Source: CAZLQR01 sp964366455 (GTDB taxonomy: Bacteria > Patescibacteriota > Microgenomatia > UBA1406 > GWC2-37-13). Taken from it: a stretch of DNA of 64,000 nucleotides. Numbering within the stretch: position 1 is the stretch's first letter; every line of letters starts with the position of its first letter. Of this stretch, positions 7,480-14,899 are shown piece after piece. The notes below the pieces were generated by a model. The model made no database searches. It had not been told where the DNA came from and saw only the letters and a program-made list of their open reading frames with translations. Both the position numbers and the translations under genes were made by a program. The stretch covers positions 1 through 64,000 of the forward strand of contig CAYISZ010000002.1 of the NCBI GenBank assembly GCA_964366455.1. Reading direction: 5' to 3'.

Positions 7480-7846
7480 ATTTATACAAATTACCATAGA
7501 CAGAATGGCTGGTAATTCTTTTCTGCTGAAGGGATGGGCAATAACTGTTGTTGCCGGCTTAATTGCCTTCGGATTCAAAGACTTGGACTGTCGATACATT
7601 TTTATATCCCTATCCGTTTTGTTTTTCTTTTGGGTACTTGACGGATATTACCTACATCAAGAAAAGCTTTTTCGCAAACTGTTTGAGCTTGTATGTAAGA
7701 AGAAAAATAATGAAATTAATTTTTCAATGAAAACGGATAAGAGCGGCCAAGTAAAAAATTGGTTTAACTGTTTGTTCTCCATAACTTCAGGAGTGTTTTA
7801 CGGCGGATTGCTTGCCGTTCACATGATTATTTTTTTCATTCAATGA
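7454..7846 (+). CDS. Membrane protein paired with TIR protein
   Basis: A 130-residue protein beginning MEAKIKHLEFIQITIDRMAGNSFLLKGWAI, with hydrophobic segments at about 24-42, 46-65 and 108-128. It overlaps the LexA-like gene by 26 nt and the TIR gene starts 4 nt after it, so the three are probably co-transcribed. From memory, similar membrane proteins occur beside TIR-like genes in other bacteria, which I could not verify. A role as membrane effector or anchor for the TIR protein is inferred. Confidence 0.75.
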   Translation: MEAKIKHLEFIQITIDRMAGNSFLLKGWAITVVAGLIAFGFKDLDCRYIFISLSVLFFFWVLDGYYLHQEKLFRKLFELVCKKKNNEINFSMKTDKSGQVKNWFNCLFSITSGVFYGGLLAVHMIIFFIQ

Positions 7847-7850
7847 ACAT

Positions 7851-8534
7851 ATGACGAGAAAGATTTTTGTAAGTTATAAGTATGGCGATTCGAGCGTCCT
7901 CCATATTCCCAGGCAATTGGATAGTGGTCCAACAACCGTAAGGCACTATGTGGACTGGCTGCACGCCCATTTGGATGTGAACGACCACATAATTAAAGGC
8001 GAAGATGATGGCGAGGATATGAGCGGGTTCAAAGACGAAACAATAGCGTCTAACTTAAGGAATAAAATTTATGATAGTACGGTTACTATAGTTTTAATCT
8101 CAAAAAACATGAAAGAGCCCAATACTCCAGAAGATGATCAGTGGATACCTTGGGAGATAGCTTACTCTCTAAGGGAGAAGACGAGAGAAGATAGGACGAG
8201 TGGGTCTAATGGAGTATTGGCGGTAGTCATTCCAGATGAAAATGGTAGTTATGAATATTTTGTTCAGCCTATAGGCTGTGTTCATTGTGGAAGTATGAGA
8301 TGGAAACATGATACTTTATTTCAAATTCTCGGAAAAAATATGTTTAACAGAAAACAACCTAAAACTATAATCTGTCCGAATGGGGTCTGTGGAACACTTC
8401 ATACCGGAGATGACCACTCATACATTCATCCTGTTAGATGGGACGCATTCATTCCGAACATAAATAATTACATAGATCATGCAACAAACATCAATCAGCG
8501 TATAAACGATTATGAAGTAGTTAAGATGGTTTAA
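7851..8534 (+). CDS. TIR (ThsB/MTH538-like) domain protein
   Basis: A 227-residue protein with a TIR-like fold: RKIFVSYKYGD is the first strand and loop, DSTVTIVLISKNM the central strand, and QWIPWEIAYSL carries Trp101-Glu102, matching the catalytic Glu region of NAD-processing TIR proteins such as ThsB. The C-terminal part has two Cys pairs (CVHC and CPNGVC) that could bind zinc. Context next to restriction-modification and LexA-like genes suggests anti-phage defence. NADase or signal-synthesis activity is not shown. Confidence 0.8.
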   Translation: MTRKIFVSYKYGDSSVLHIPRQLDSGPTTVRHYVDWLHAHLDVNDHIIKGEDDGEDMSGFKDETIASNLRNKIYDSTVTIVLISKNMKEPNTPEDDQWIPWEIAYSLREKTREDRTSGSNGVLAVVIPDENGSYEYFVQPIGCVHCGSMRWKHDTLFQILGKNMFNRKQPKTIICPNGVCGTLHTGDDHSYIHPVRWDAFIPNINNYIDHATNINQRINDYEVVKMV

Positions 8535-8551
8535 ATGGAACGGTTTATAAA

Positions 8552-8560
8552 AAGGAGGTG
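8552..8560 (+). promoter_or_regulatory. Strong Shine-Dalgarno sequence
   Basis: AAGGAGGTG lies about 8-10 nt before the ATG at 8569. It is one of only two strong sites noticed in the window (the other is 37755-37763), in contrast to the leaderless starts elsewhere. Confidence 0.8.
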
Positions 8561-8568
8561 AAATTCGA

Positions 8569-8844
8569 ATGACAAACGATAACAAAATTATTCAAGATCA
8601 ACAGCTCCAAATCGATTTGAACCTTGATTCAACGCCTGTCTTATATACGGACAACGTCATAAGCACAACAAACAATCAAGGGGTGGTGCTTAATTTTGGT
8701 CAGATGATGGGTCCAACGAATAAGACAAGGATTGTCTCAAGGATTGGAATGAGCAGAGAACATGCAAAGGAGTTTATTAAGCAATTAGGTAACCTCGTAG
8801 CGATGACCGATGGTCAAGTTCAAACAGTTCAGAACAAAAATTAA
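8569..8844 (+). CDS. DUF3467 family protein
   Basis: A 91-residue protein with the DUF3467 layout: LQIDLNLDSTPVLYTDNVI, then VVLNFGQMMGP, RIVSRIGMSREHAKEFIKQLGNLV. Function of the family is unknown. It follows the TIR gene by 34 nt with a strong ribosome site and probably belongs to the same transcription unit. Confidence 0.8.
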   Translation: MTNDNKIIQDQQLQIDLNLDSTPVLYTDNVISTTNNQGVVLNFGQMMGPTNKTRIVSRIGMSREHAKEFIKQLGNLVAMTDGQVQTVQNKN

Positions 8845-8928
8845 GCTGAGAACTCGCAAGGCGCGATAGGGTTATTTAAAATCGATTATAATAGTCAAAT
8901 TAAAAATCGTTATTCATTCCACTGATAT

Positions 8929-9501
8929 ATGCAATTAGACAAAATCTCATCTTTCATGAATTATGCTTGGAAAAAAAGATATCTGCGATTATTTTTTGGC
9001 GTTGCAATTATTGGGACTGCAGTTTTAGTCGCCTTATCCGCTAAGCTCAGCGATTATTTACTTTTTTATACGCTGGTTGTCGTTTTCTGGTACTCACGGG
9101 AAACTATGGATTTAAAGCAAATTTCTAATAAACAGGTAGAGCGTTCTAGGACAGAGCATAAAACAAATTTACGACCTTATCTCCGATTGCAAAAAGGAGG
9201 AGAGAGGGGATTAATTTTGGTAAATGAAGGCAAGGGTATAGCTGTTAACTTAAGACCTGTATATAAAAGTAAAGAGGTAATTAGAGAGTTTCTAAAAATT
9301 CCTGCTATGGCGGCTGCTCCCAATAGCATTACGCAAAGTTTTGTTCCGCGAGGATTCGGTTCAGAACTTGACCCTGGAATAGCAAGTTTTGAAGTTGAAG
9401 TTAAATTCAACGATATAGAAAAGCGTAACTATATAGCGGTTTTTAAAAGCAATAATTTATTCAATGATGGCTTTGAAATACACAAACAAGAAGAGATTTA
9501 A
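8929..9501 (+). CDS. Hypothetical membrane-anchored protein
   Basis: A 190-residue protein with two hydrophobic segments (about residues 21-38 and 45-58), then a soluble domain rich in beta strands (LILVNEGKGIAVNLRPVY ... FEVEVKFNDIEKRNYIAVF). No family recognised. TATAAT at 8886-8891 could be its promoter, leaving a leader of about 30 nt. It closes the accessory operon region on this strand. Confidence 0.6.
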   Translation: MQLDKISSFMNYAWKKRYLRLFFGVAIIGTAVLVALSAKLSDYLLFYTLVVVFWYSRETMDLKQISNKQVERSRTEHKTNLRPYLRLQKGGERGLILVNEGKGIAVNLRPVYKSKEVIREFLKIPAMAAAPNSITQSFVPRGFGSELDPGIASFEVEVKFNDIEKRNYIAVFKSNNLFNDGFEIHKQEEI

Positions 9502-9602
9502 GATAATATTGCTAAAACATTAATACGAAAAATGAGTTTGATTTAAGACGAAGAAATATATATGAGAGACTTGATTGAGTTTCTGTGAATCGATACAAAT
9601 AG

Positions 9603-9803
9603 TTAAGAAGTGCCTTCGTCGATGCCAGGGTGGCCAGGGGTCCCAGCCGGAGGATTATCCGCGTCTTCATCAAAAACATCTTCGTTATTATGCTCTTCAG
9701 AAATGGACGTATCCACACCTGAGTCACCAATGCTTTTTATTGTTTCCTCAGTTGTTTCTGAGCCATCATCTACCTTATCTTTTGTATCGTCCAGTACATT
9801 CAT
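9603..9803 (-). CDS. Small acidic hypothetical protein
   Basis: A 66-residue, strongly acidic and probably disordered protein (DDTKDKVDDGSETTEET ... EEHNNEDVFDEDAD) with a Gly/Pro-rich end. The composition is typical of a real soluble protein, whereas the overlapping plus-strand frame is Ser-rich like a shadow. The ATG at 9803 is preferred; a start at 9836 is possible. Function unknown. Confidence 0.45.
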   Translation of the reverse strand: MNVLDDTKDKVDDGSETTEETIKSIGDSGVDTSISEEHNNEDVFDEDADNPPAGTPGHPGIDEGTS

Positions 9804-9840
9804 ACGACCATCATAACATATTGCGTGTACGTCCATAAGG

Positions 9841-9860
9841 CCTGCCTGCCGGCAGGCAGG
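9841..9860. repeat. Palindrome CCTGCCTGCCGGCAGGCAGG, copy 2
   Basis: Identical to the 20-bp palindromes at 2246-2265 and 10330-10349, and flanked by reversed GGACTTTA-type repeat units (9832-9884). Confidence 0.85.
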
Positions 9861-9892
9861 TCCGTAAAGTCTATAAAGTCGGGGATTATTTT

Positions 9893-9985
9893 TTATTTGC
9901 TTTTGTGTTTGGTGTTTTTTGTAGCTACAAGGTATAGCAACAACACCGTGATAAGAAACAGGGACGTTACTATGGCGAAGTTCAT
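9893..9985 (-). CDS. One-helix membrane micropeptide (30 aa)
   Basis: A 30-residue peptide, MNFAIVTSLFLITVLLLYLV followed by a basic tail (TKNTKHKSK). It lies 16 nt after the two-helix protein gene on the same strand and mirrors the pair at 685-976 (also MNF..., one helix, lysine-rich end). Conserved arrangement supports translation; function unknown. Confidence 0.5.
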   Translation of the reverse strand: MNFAIVTSLFLITVLLLYLVATKNTKHKSK

Positions 9986-10001
9986 ATTTAGAGTATAAAA
10001 A

Positions 10002-10214
10002 TCAAAGATCATACGATTTAGTATTCAAAACTATAGATGCTACAAAACAAAGTATAGCAAATCCTACATTTGTGATTATTGAAGAGGTTAACTCGGTAGA
10101 TTGTTTTGGGTAAATGCTGGGGGATATAACAATAAGTCCGAGGTATCCCGAACATAGATTGGAGGAAACCGATGAAGCTACTTGAAAAACTGACTTAATG
10201 ATTTCTGTGCCCAT
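10002..10214 (-). CDS. Small two-helix membrane protein (70 aa)
   Basis: A 70-residue protein with two hydrophobic stretches (about residues 12-32 and 45-62) ending KSYDL. Its N-terminal ASSVSSNLCSGYLGL and C-terminal end resemble the 58-residue protein at 685-861 (ATSSGFLTNLAAGWFAL ... KQSYEL). The ATG at 10214 is preferred over a GTG at 10235. The conserved CCAAACTCCCCATTTTGTAGC element lies upstream at 10254-10280. Confidence 0.5.
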   Translation of the reverse strand: MGTEIIKSVFQVASSVSSNLCSGYLGLIVISPSIYPKQSTELTSSIITNVGFAILCFVASIVLNTKSYDL

Positions 10215-10253
10215 ATTAGCAATATAATAGCGCACATATACTTTGTCTATGGA

Positions 10254-10280
10254 TTATATGCTACAAAATGGGGAGTTTGG
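10254..10280 (-). promoter_or_regulatory. Conserved upstream element, minus-strand copy
   Basis: Read on the minus strand, the segment begins CCAAACTCCCCATTTTGTAG and runs into a TATAAT-like end, matching 1565-1591 with one visible difference and 617-634 over its first 18 bases. It precedes the small membrane protein gene at 10214. Confidence 0.6.
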
Positions 10281-10329
10281 GTTGTTGGGAGGAGAAAATA
10301 ATTAGTCTTTTGTAGCGAAGCGTATAGCG

Positions 10330-10349
10330 CCTGCCTGCCGGCAGGCAGG
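10330..10349. repeat. Palindrome CCTGCCTGCCGGCAGGCAGG, copy 3
   Basis: Third identical copy of the 20-bp palindrome, between the small membrane protein gene and the FtsK-gamma gene. Confidence 0.85.
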
Positions 10350-10417
10350 TAGAGCTTAGAACTTCTGGGCGAGATCGTCTTGACTACTCTCCTTATTTTT
10401 TGGTAGAGTAGGGGAGT

Positions 10418-10759
10418 ATGTTAAAACCATTGAGTGATTCGAATAACCAGGAGATTCTACAAACCGTTCTTACAGAGCTAAACGAGCTTCGAAGACGGAT
10501 TGATACAATCACGAAATGGATCAATTTGGCTTCGTTAAGTCCGATTGATATAGCGATAGAGAATACGGGCCCAGATCGGCTCTTTGACCAAGTACTCGCA
10601 ATGATTAAGGACTCTGAGTTCGCCTCAGCATCATTACTGCAGCGCAAGCTCAAGATCGGCTACGCACGCGCAGCGCGGATTCTAGACGAACTTCAAGAAG
10701 CTGGGTACTTGGGTGAAGCCGCCGGTTCCAAGCCCCGAAAGGTACTCAAGAAGGTATGA
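10418..10759 (+). CDS. Stand-alone FtsK gamma-domain protein
   Basis: A 113-residue protein. The C-terminal half (about residues 53-113: LFDQVLAMIKDSEFASAS, LLQRKLKIGYARAARILDEL and GYLGEAAGSKPRKVL) is a complete FtsK gamma winged helix, the domain that reads KOPS sites in FtsK. The N-terminal part is a short coiled-coil-like helix. No translocase domain is present or adjacent, so this is an isolated DNA-reading module. DNA binding is expected; its target and partner are unknown. Confidence 0.8.
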   Translation: MLKPLSDSNNQEILQTVLTELNELRRRIDTITKWINLASLSPIDIAIENTGPDRLFDQVLAMIKDSEFASASLLQRKLKIGYARAARILDELQEAGYLGEAAGSKPRKVLKKV

Positions 10760-10881
10760 ATTGGCTTGTCCTAACGCTCCATAATTATCTCCAGATAGTG
10801 GTAGCAGACAAGAGCGTAGTCTGCTAATTTGAAAGTGGTCGCTTAGATATGTTTAGAGCGTGACGACAATATGATTGGCGA

Positions 10882-11460
10882 TTACGCTGTATGGCGGGAT
10901 ACCAAATAAGCATTGCCCTCCAAAATTTCTACTTTTACGATTTCGGCACGCTTAATGACAAGGTGAGAGTGTTCATTGTCGAATAAACAATGTACCAGCG
11001 GTAGCTTCATCAAGTGGTAATAAAGCGAGGTCAATGGGTCGCCGTGCGAGACCAAAATACAATCTTTACCATCCTTTACCTTCTCGTTAAATATGCTCAA
11101 CATTCGTTTCTGTACAATCGCCGACGATTCTCGAGAAGGATCGCCACACTCCTTTTTCACCACCTCGTCTTCGGTTTCAGGCCATTGTGTACCCTGAAGA
11201 TTGGGACATCTTGACTCAATCAGTCTGTCGTCTACGGTTATAGAGGAGTCAATTGCGTGAGAAATAATCTCGGCGGTCTGAACACATCTTTTGACAGGGC
11301 TCGTGTAAATAGGAAGCTCAAGCGCAGATTGGTCCTTAAACCATTGTCCGACTCTATCGATTTGTTCAATCCCTTCTGGAGAAAGGACCACTGGCAGGAG
11401 AAACGGATAGATGTTCTGCGGATTCAGATAGTTTCCGTGTCTGACTAAGTAAATGGTCAT
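10882..11460 (-). CDS. Histidine phosphatase family protein
   Basis: A 192-residue protein with the phosphoglycerate-mutase-like motif YLVRHGN near the N-terminus (phospho-His), YTSPVKRCVQTAEII (second Arg) and LVSHGDPLTSL (second His). The usual length suggests a broad-specificity phosphatase. A TATAAT box ends 5 nt before the ATG on the minus strand. Substrate unknown. Confidence 0.85.
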   Translation of the reverse strand: MTIYLVRHGNYLNPQNIYPFLLPVVLSPEGIEQIDRVGQWFKDQSALELPIYTSPVKRCVQTAEIISHAIDSSITVDDRLIESRCPNLQGTQWPETEDEVVKKECGDPSRESSAIVQKRMLSIFNEKVKDGKDCILVSHGDPLTSLYYHLMKLPLVHCLFDNEHSHLVIKRAEIVKVEILEGNAYLVSRHTA

Positions 11461-11489
11461 GTTAGATTATATCAAGAAGCGTAGAGTCG

Positions 11490-12074
11490 TTACTTCTGGA
11501 GGTTTTTGTAGAGGTTGAAGCCGAGAACAGCACCAAGTATTTGTCCCGCCAAATAAGTTGGATGATAAGCGCTTAATCCAAGCGCAACTGCTGGATTTAA
11601 GATTCCGGCCGATCCCATCATCGCGGCAATACTTATTCCCAAAAGAAGCGATCCGCCGATTACTAAACCACTGGCCACATCCGATACCCTTCCATAAACA
11701 ATAGAAGCGACACCAAAGGCGAGCAGCATTGTTCCCAGAGTTTCGGCAAACACCTGAGTCATACCACCTGCGAGTATTGGTGGAAGCGTAATAGACGTCT
11801 GAACCAAAAGAACGGAAGCGAGAAATCCACCAATAAGTTGAGAAACAATGTACTTTGCCGCTTCATTCATCTTTATCTTTCCGATCGAAAGCAGTCCGAT
11901 TGTTACCGCAGGATTGATGTGACATCCAGACAACGCTCCGATTGTGTAGACAAAAAGACCTAATGTAAGACCAGCTAGAACAGGGGTAACAATGGGGAAT
12001 GTACCAGATACCGAAAGACCAACGACCAAGCTTAGTATAAATGCTCCAAAAAACTCAGCAAAATACTTTTTCAT
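11490..12074 (-). CDS. MIP family channel (aquaporin/glycerol facilitator)
   Basis: A 194-residue, six-helix membrane protein with both half-helix signatures, HINPAVT (first half) and ILNPAVALG (second half), as in aquaporins. It is shorter than typical aquaporins (about 230-270). The Arg usually following the second NPA is replaced (NPAVALG), which may alter selectivity. Water versus small-solute transport cannot be decided from sequence. Confidence 0.9.
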   Translation of the reverse strand: MKKYFAEFFGAFILSLVVGLSVSGTFPIVTPVLAGLTLGLFVYTIGALSGCHINPAVTIGLLSIGKIKMNEAAKYIVSQLIGGFLASVLLVQTSITLPPILAGGMTQVFAETLGTMLLAFGVASIVYGRVSDVASGLVIGGSLLLGISIAAMMGSAGILNPAVALGLSAYHPTYLAGQILGAVLGFNLYKNLQK

Positions 12075-12152
12075 TGTTTTACCCTGAGCAAAGCCGAAGG
12101 GTCAAAATTAGTATATATAGTAGTTTATTTTTTATCAAGATATAATAGGGAC

Positions 12153-12476
12153 ATGAGAGGCGAGAAGGGAATTTCATCAGGAAATGTTGCTTCATTTGAG
12201 GATTTTAAAAACAGAAGAGTTGATAGCGGAAAACCTCCTGCTTTTGTTAGCGAGTTAAAGAATAGAGGCCCGTACGGATACGGTGGTGGACCACGCGTCA
12301 TTTCGACTTCAGACTCGTCATTCGATAGCTCGAAGTTTGGCGAAACTGCGAAGCAACAAAGAAGATTGGGGTATCGTAATTCGATTTACGAAAGACAAAA
12401 ACAACATATACCGAAACCAGCAGCAGCCACCGATCCAAAAGTTCTACCATTCAACAGAGAACCAAAGAACCATTGA
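12153..12476 (+). CDS. Hypothetical protein
   Basis: A 107-residue, Gly/Ser/Arg/Lys-rich and probably disordered protein with no recognised domain. A TATAAT box (12141-12146) ends 6 nt before the ATG, a good leaderless start. It is the first of four consecutive small unknown genes. Confidence 0.55.
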   Translation: MRGEKGISSGNVASFEDFKNRRVDSGKPPAFVSELKNRGPYGYGGGPRVISTSDSSFDSSKFGETAKQQRRLGYRNSIYERQKQHIPKPAAATDPKVLPFNREPKNH

Positions 12477-12561
12477 CTAATTAATTGCTTCTCAGATCTG
12501 TAGTTTGACCCTTCGGCAAGCTCCCAATCGACGCAGCTCAGGGTAAACAGGGTAAACCAGT

Positions 12562-12589
12562 TTGACATTAAATCAAATTTTGCTATATT
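12562..12589 (+). promoter_or_regulatory. Promoter of the gene at 12598
   Basis: TTGACA (12562-12567) and TATATT (12584-12589) are separated by 16 bp, with the ATG 8 nt after the -10 box. This supports the start at 12598 over an ATG at 12562 that would overlap the -35 box. Confidence 0.7.
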
Positions 12590-12597
12590 GCTCCTGT

Positions 12598-12951
12598 ATG
12601 GCAAGAGCTGAGAATGGAACAGTTGTTGACAGAATCGTAGAACGTGTCTTTTACCCCAACTGGAATGGCACAACGCCTGGGCCTTTGGCCGGACGCGCAA
12701 TGCAAGCCGAGAGAGAACAAGCAACCAAACAAACCAAAAAAAACGTGTTTTCATACGGATTGGCTGGCTTACCCAACCCCACAGTTTCTCCAATTAGACC
12801 ATACCATCATAAAGTATCAGACGTAAGCGCCTTGGGGCCAAATGAGGGACGAGGATTTGGGCTTACCACGCGCGAACAACAAGTTCTATCTGCTGTTGGC
12901 GTTGTGACATTGGTCTGTGTCTCCAGTCTATTGCTTAGAGGAAAAAAATAA
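12598..12951 (+). CDS. Hypothetical tail-anchored protein
   Basis: A 117-residue protein: a soluble, Pro/Gly-rich part followed by one C-terminal hydrophobic helix (VLSAVGVVTLVCVSSLLL) and a short basic end, so it is probably tail-anchored in the membrane. No family recognised. The next gene starts 3 nt after its stop codon. Confidence 0.55.
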   Translation: MARAENGTVVDRIVERVFYPNWNGTTPGPLAGRAMQAEREQATKQTKKNVFSYGLAGLPNPTVSPIRPYHHKVSDVSALGPNEGRGFGLTTREQQVLSAVGVVTLVCVSSLLLRGKK

Positions 12952-12954
12952 TAT

Positions 12955-13167
12955 ATGGCAGCTCCAGAGGGACAAATACGAAGACTTTCGGTAAAAGATT
13001 CTCGACTTCTTAAACCTATCACACCTGGTGTTAAATTTATCAATGAACGACGGGAAGTTTTTTCAAAAGCTTTCGCAGCGGCACGCTTTGTTGCCAGTAT
13101 TGTAGCGATTGTTGCAGCGGTAAATTCAATTCGTGCAGAAAACACTGTAAATGTAATTGAAAAATAG
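12955..13167 (+). CDS. Small one-helix hypothetical protein
   Basis: A 70-residue protein with a basic N-terminal half and one hydrophobic Ala/Val-rich helix (about residues 39-57). It lies 3 nt after the preceding gene and is probably co-transcribed with it. Function unknown. Confidence 0.5.
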   Translation: MAAPEGQIRRLSVKDSRLLKPITPGVKFINERREVFSKAFAAARFVASIVAIVAAVNSIRAENTVNVIEK

Positions 13168-13179
13168 TATTATAGTAAT

Positions 13180-13563
13180 ATGGCAGAAGGAAATAGCGGA
13201 GGAATAATGGATGGCGGACCTGGCATGCCGAGGCCTACTCAACATAAAGAAGATGGCTCTCGTACTCCAGGATTAATTGAAAGAGCTGGTAACAAGCTGA
13301 GACAAACTTGGACAGCGCTAAAGACCAGAAGTAATGAGAAAAATTACGAATACCATACGAATCGTGGCATTCCATATCCTCTTGATCGGGACGGCCAGCC
13401 TAAAGTAGCGACAAAGATGGGTTTTGATAAATTTAAAGATCCTGAGCCAAGTCACGTAGCGGTAGATGTGTCCAATGACGATCTTCCTTCAGAGGATATA
13501 AAGAATGAGATTTCTGCGGGTGGACCAACCCATCCAGTAGTCGGTGGGCAAGATAAAGATTAA
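13180..13563 (+). CDS. Hypothetical hydrophilic protein
   Basis: A 127-residue, hydrophilic Gly/Pro/Asp-rich protein without membrane segments or recognised domain, predicted largely disordered. TATAGT ends shortly before the ATG. It is the last of the four small unknown genes between the aquaporin and ZIP genes. Confidence 0.5.
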   Translation: MAEGNSGGIMDGGPGMPRPTQHKEDGSRTPGLIERAGNKLRQTWTALKTRSNEKNYEYHTNRGIPYPLDRDGQPKVATKMGFDKFKDPEPSHVAVDVSNDDLPSEDIKNEISAGGPTHPVVGGQDKD

Positions 13564-13613
13564 GCATCGCCCGAATAATAAAAAATCAAGACTCCGGAGA
13601 GTAAATCTTAGCC

Positions 13614-14033
13614 CTACTTCTTCTTCACAAGCTTTGCAGAGCGTACGATTGACATCGCCTCACCATCAGGACCCAAAAACTCAGTAGCCTGAGTCTGCAT
13701 CACATACTGATTTAAATAATCCGAAAGTCCTTGCTGCGCATCTTTCATTTCTTCTTGAAGAGCTTTTATTTGATTGGCAACTACAGAGACCGCATCGGTC
13801 TTAGTAATTCTTTGCTTAGCTTCTGTTTTTTTTCTCGCAATTGCTTTATGCTCAACATCAACCTCGCTAAACTCCTTATCGCTTTCAAAGGATGACTTGA
13901 ACATGTCCTTTTGAGTTTTTAACTTTTCGCGAATCGAAGCAATATCTACCAAGTAGTTTTTAATCATCTGCTCGATGCTAAGACGTGCTTCTAATGCATC
14001 AGGGGTTGTTTGAGAACTTGTTTGATCTGTCAT
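13614..14033 (-). CDS. Coiled-coil hypothetical protein
   Basis: A 139-residue, charged, mostly helical protein (ALEARLSIEQMIKNYLVDIASIREKL ... VVANQIKALQEEMKDAQQGLSDYLNQYV), probably a coiled coil. The start at 14033 is preferred because residues upstream of MTDQTSS look non-coding. It is divergent from the ZIP transporter. Function unknown. Confidence 0.65.
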   Translation of the reverse strand: MTDQTSSQTTPDALEARLSIEQMIKNYLVDIASIREKLKTQKDMFKSSFESDKEFSEVDVEHKAIARKKTEAKQRITKTDAVSVVANQIKALQEEMKDAQQGLSDYLNQYVMQTQATEFLGPDGEAMSIVRSAKLVKKK

Positions 14034-14110
14034 AGAACTGTCAGTATAAACAAAAGAATAAAGAAATATCAAGACATCTTTTTTTGCGTTCTCACGTATA
14101 ATTAATATCA

Positions 14111-14854
14111 ATGATTCCTATTTACGCTCTTTTAAGCGTTTTGGCGGTAAGCTTAATTTCGCTAGTTGGTGTCGTGTTTCTACCTCTTAATGAAAAGGGG
14201 TTAAAAACTTTTCTAATTTATTTTCTAAGTTTTTCTGCAGGTGCATTACTTGGTGACGTCTTCATTCATTTACTTCCTGAAGTTGTTGAAAAGGGTGGAT
14301 TTACCCAAAGCGTTTCGATAAACATCTTGATTGGAATTATGGCGACCTTTGTTATCGAAAAAATTATTCACTGGAAACATCATCAAACTCACAGCGGACA
14401 CGATCATAAACATCCAGTGACCACAATGACTCTTATTGGAGATGGGGTACATAACTTTATTGATGGACTTGTGATTGGTGCGAGTTACTTCATTAGTATT
14501 CCTGCCGGAATTGCAACGACCTTTGCAGTTATTCTCCACGAAATTCCACAAGAGATTGGAAACTTTGGAGTATTGATTCACGGTGGCTATTCTAAATCAA
14601 AAGCACTTTGGTTTAATTTTCTTTCCGCGCTAACTGCCGTTGTTGGAACTGTAACTGTTTTAGTAATCGGAAGTACAAACACCAATGCAATTATGACGCT
14701 TACTTCATTTGCCGCGGGGAACTTTATCTATATTGCGGCTTCTGACTTAATTCCAGAACTACACAAAGAAGTTGGATTTAAAAAAACAGTTTTACAGTTT
14801 GTCACAATGCTTCTTGGAATTGGTGTGATGTTTGCACTGTTGTTGTTAGACTAA
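14111..14854 (+). CDS. ZIP family divalent metal transporter
   Basis: A 247-residue, seven- to eight-helix transporter with the ZIP signature: HNFIDGLVIGASY in helix IV and HEIPQEIGNFGVLI in helix V, both carrying the metal-site His/Asp/Glu residues, and a His-rich loop HHQTHSGHDHKH in between. Imports zinc or another divalent cation. A TATAAT box ends 8 nt before the ATG. Confidence 0.9.
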   Translation: MIPIYALLSVLAVSLISLVGVVFLPLNEKGLKTFLIYFLSFSAGALLGDVFIHLLPEVVEKGGFTQSVSINILIGIMATFVIEKIIHWKHHQTHSGHDHKHPVTTMTLIGDGVHNFIDGLVIGASYFISIPAGIATTFAVILHEIPQEIGNFGVLIHGGYSKSKALWFNFLSALTAVVGTVTVLVIGSTNTNAIMTLTSFAAGNFIYIAASDLIPELHKEVGFKKTVLQFVTMLLGIGVMFALLLLD

Positions 14855-14899
14855 CCCGATATTGTAAATATTAGTAACTAACTGTATTATTTAAAATCT

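Noticed and set aside
9610..9816. Ser-rich plus-strand frame opposite the small acidic protein
   Set aside because: Its Ser/Pro-rich composition is what the reverse of an Asp/Glu-rich gene gives, and it has no start signal.
1565..10280. Integron-like gene cassettes with attC sites
   Set aside because: The shared elements lie upstream of genes and do not show attC-type paired boxes; no integrase is present in the window.
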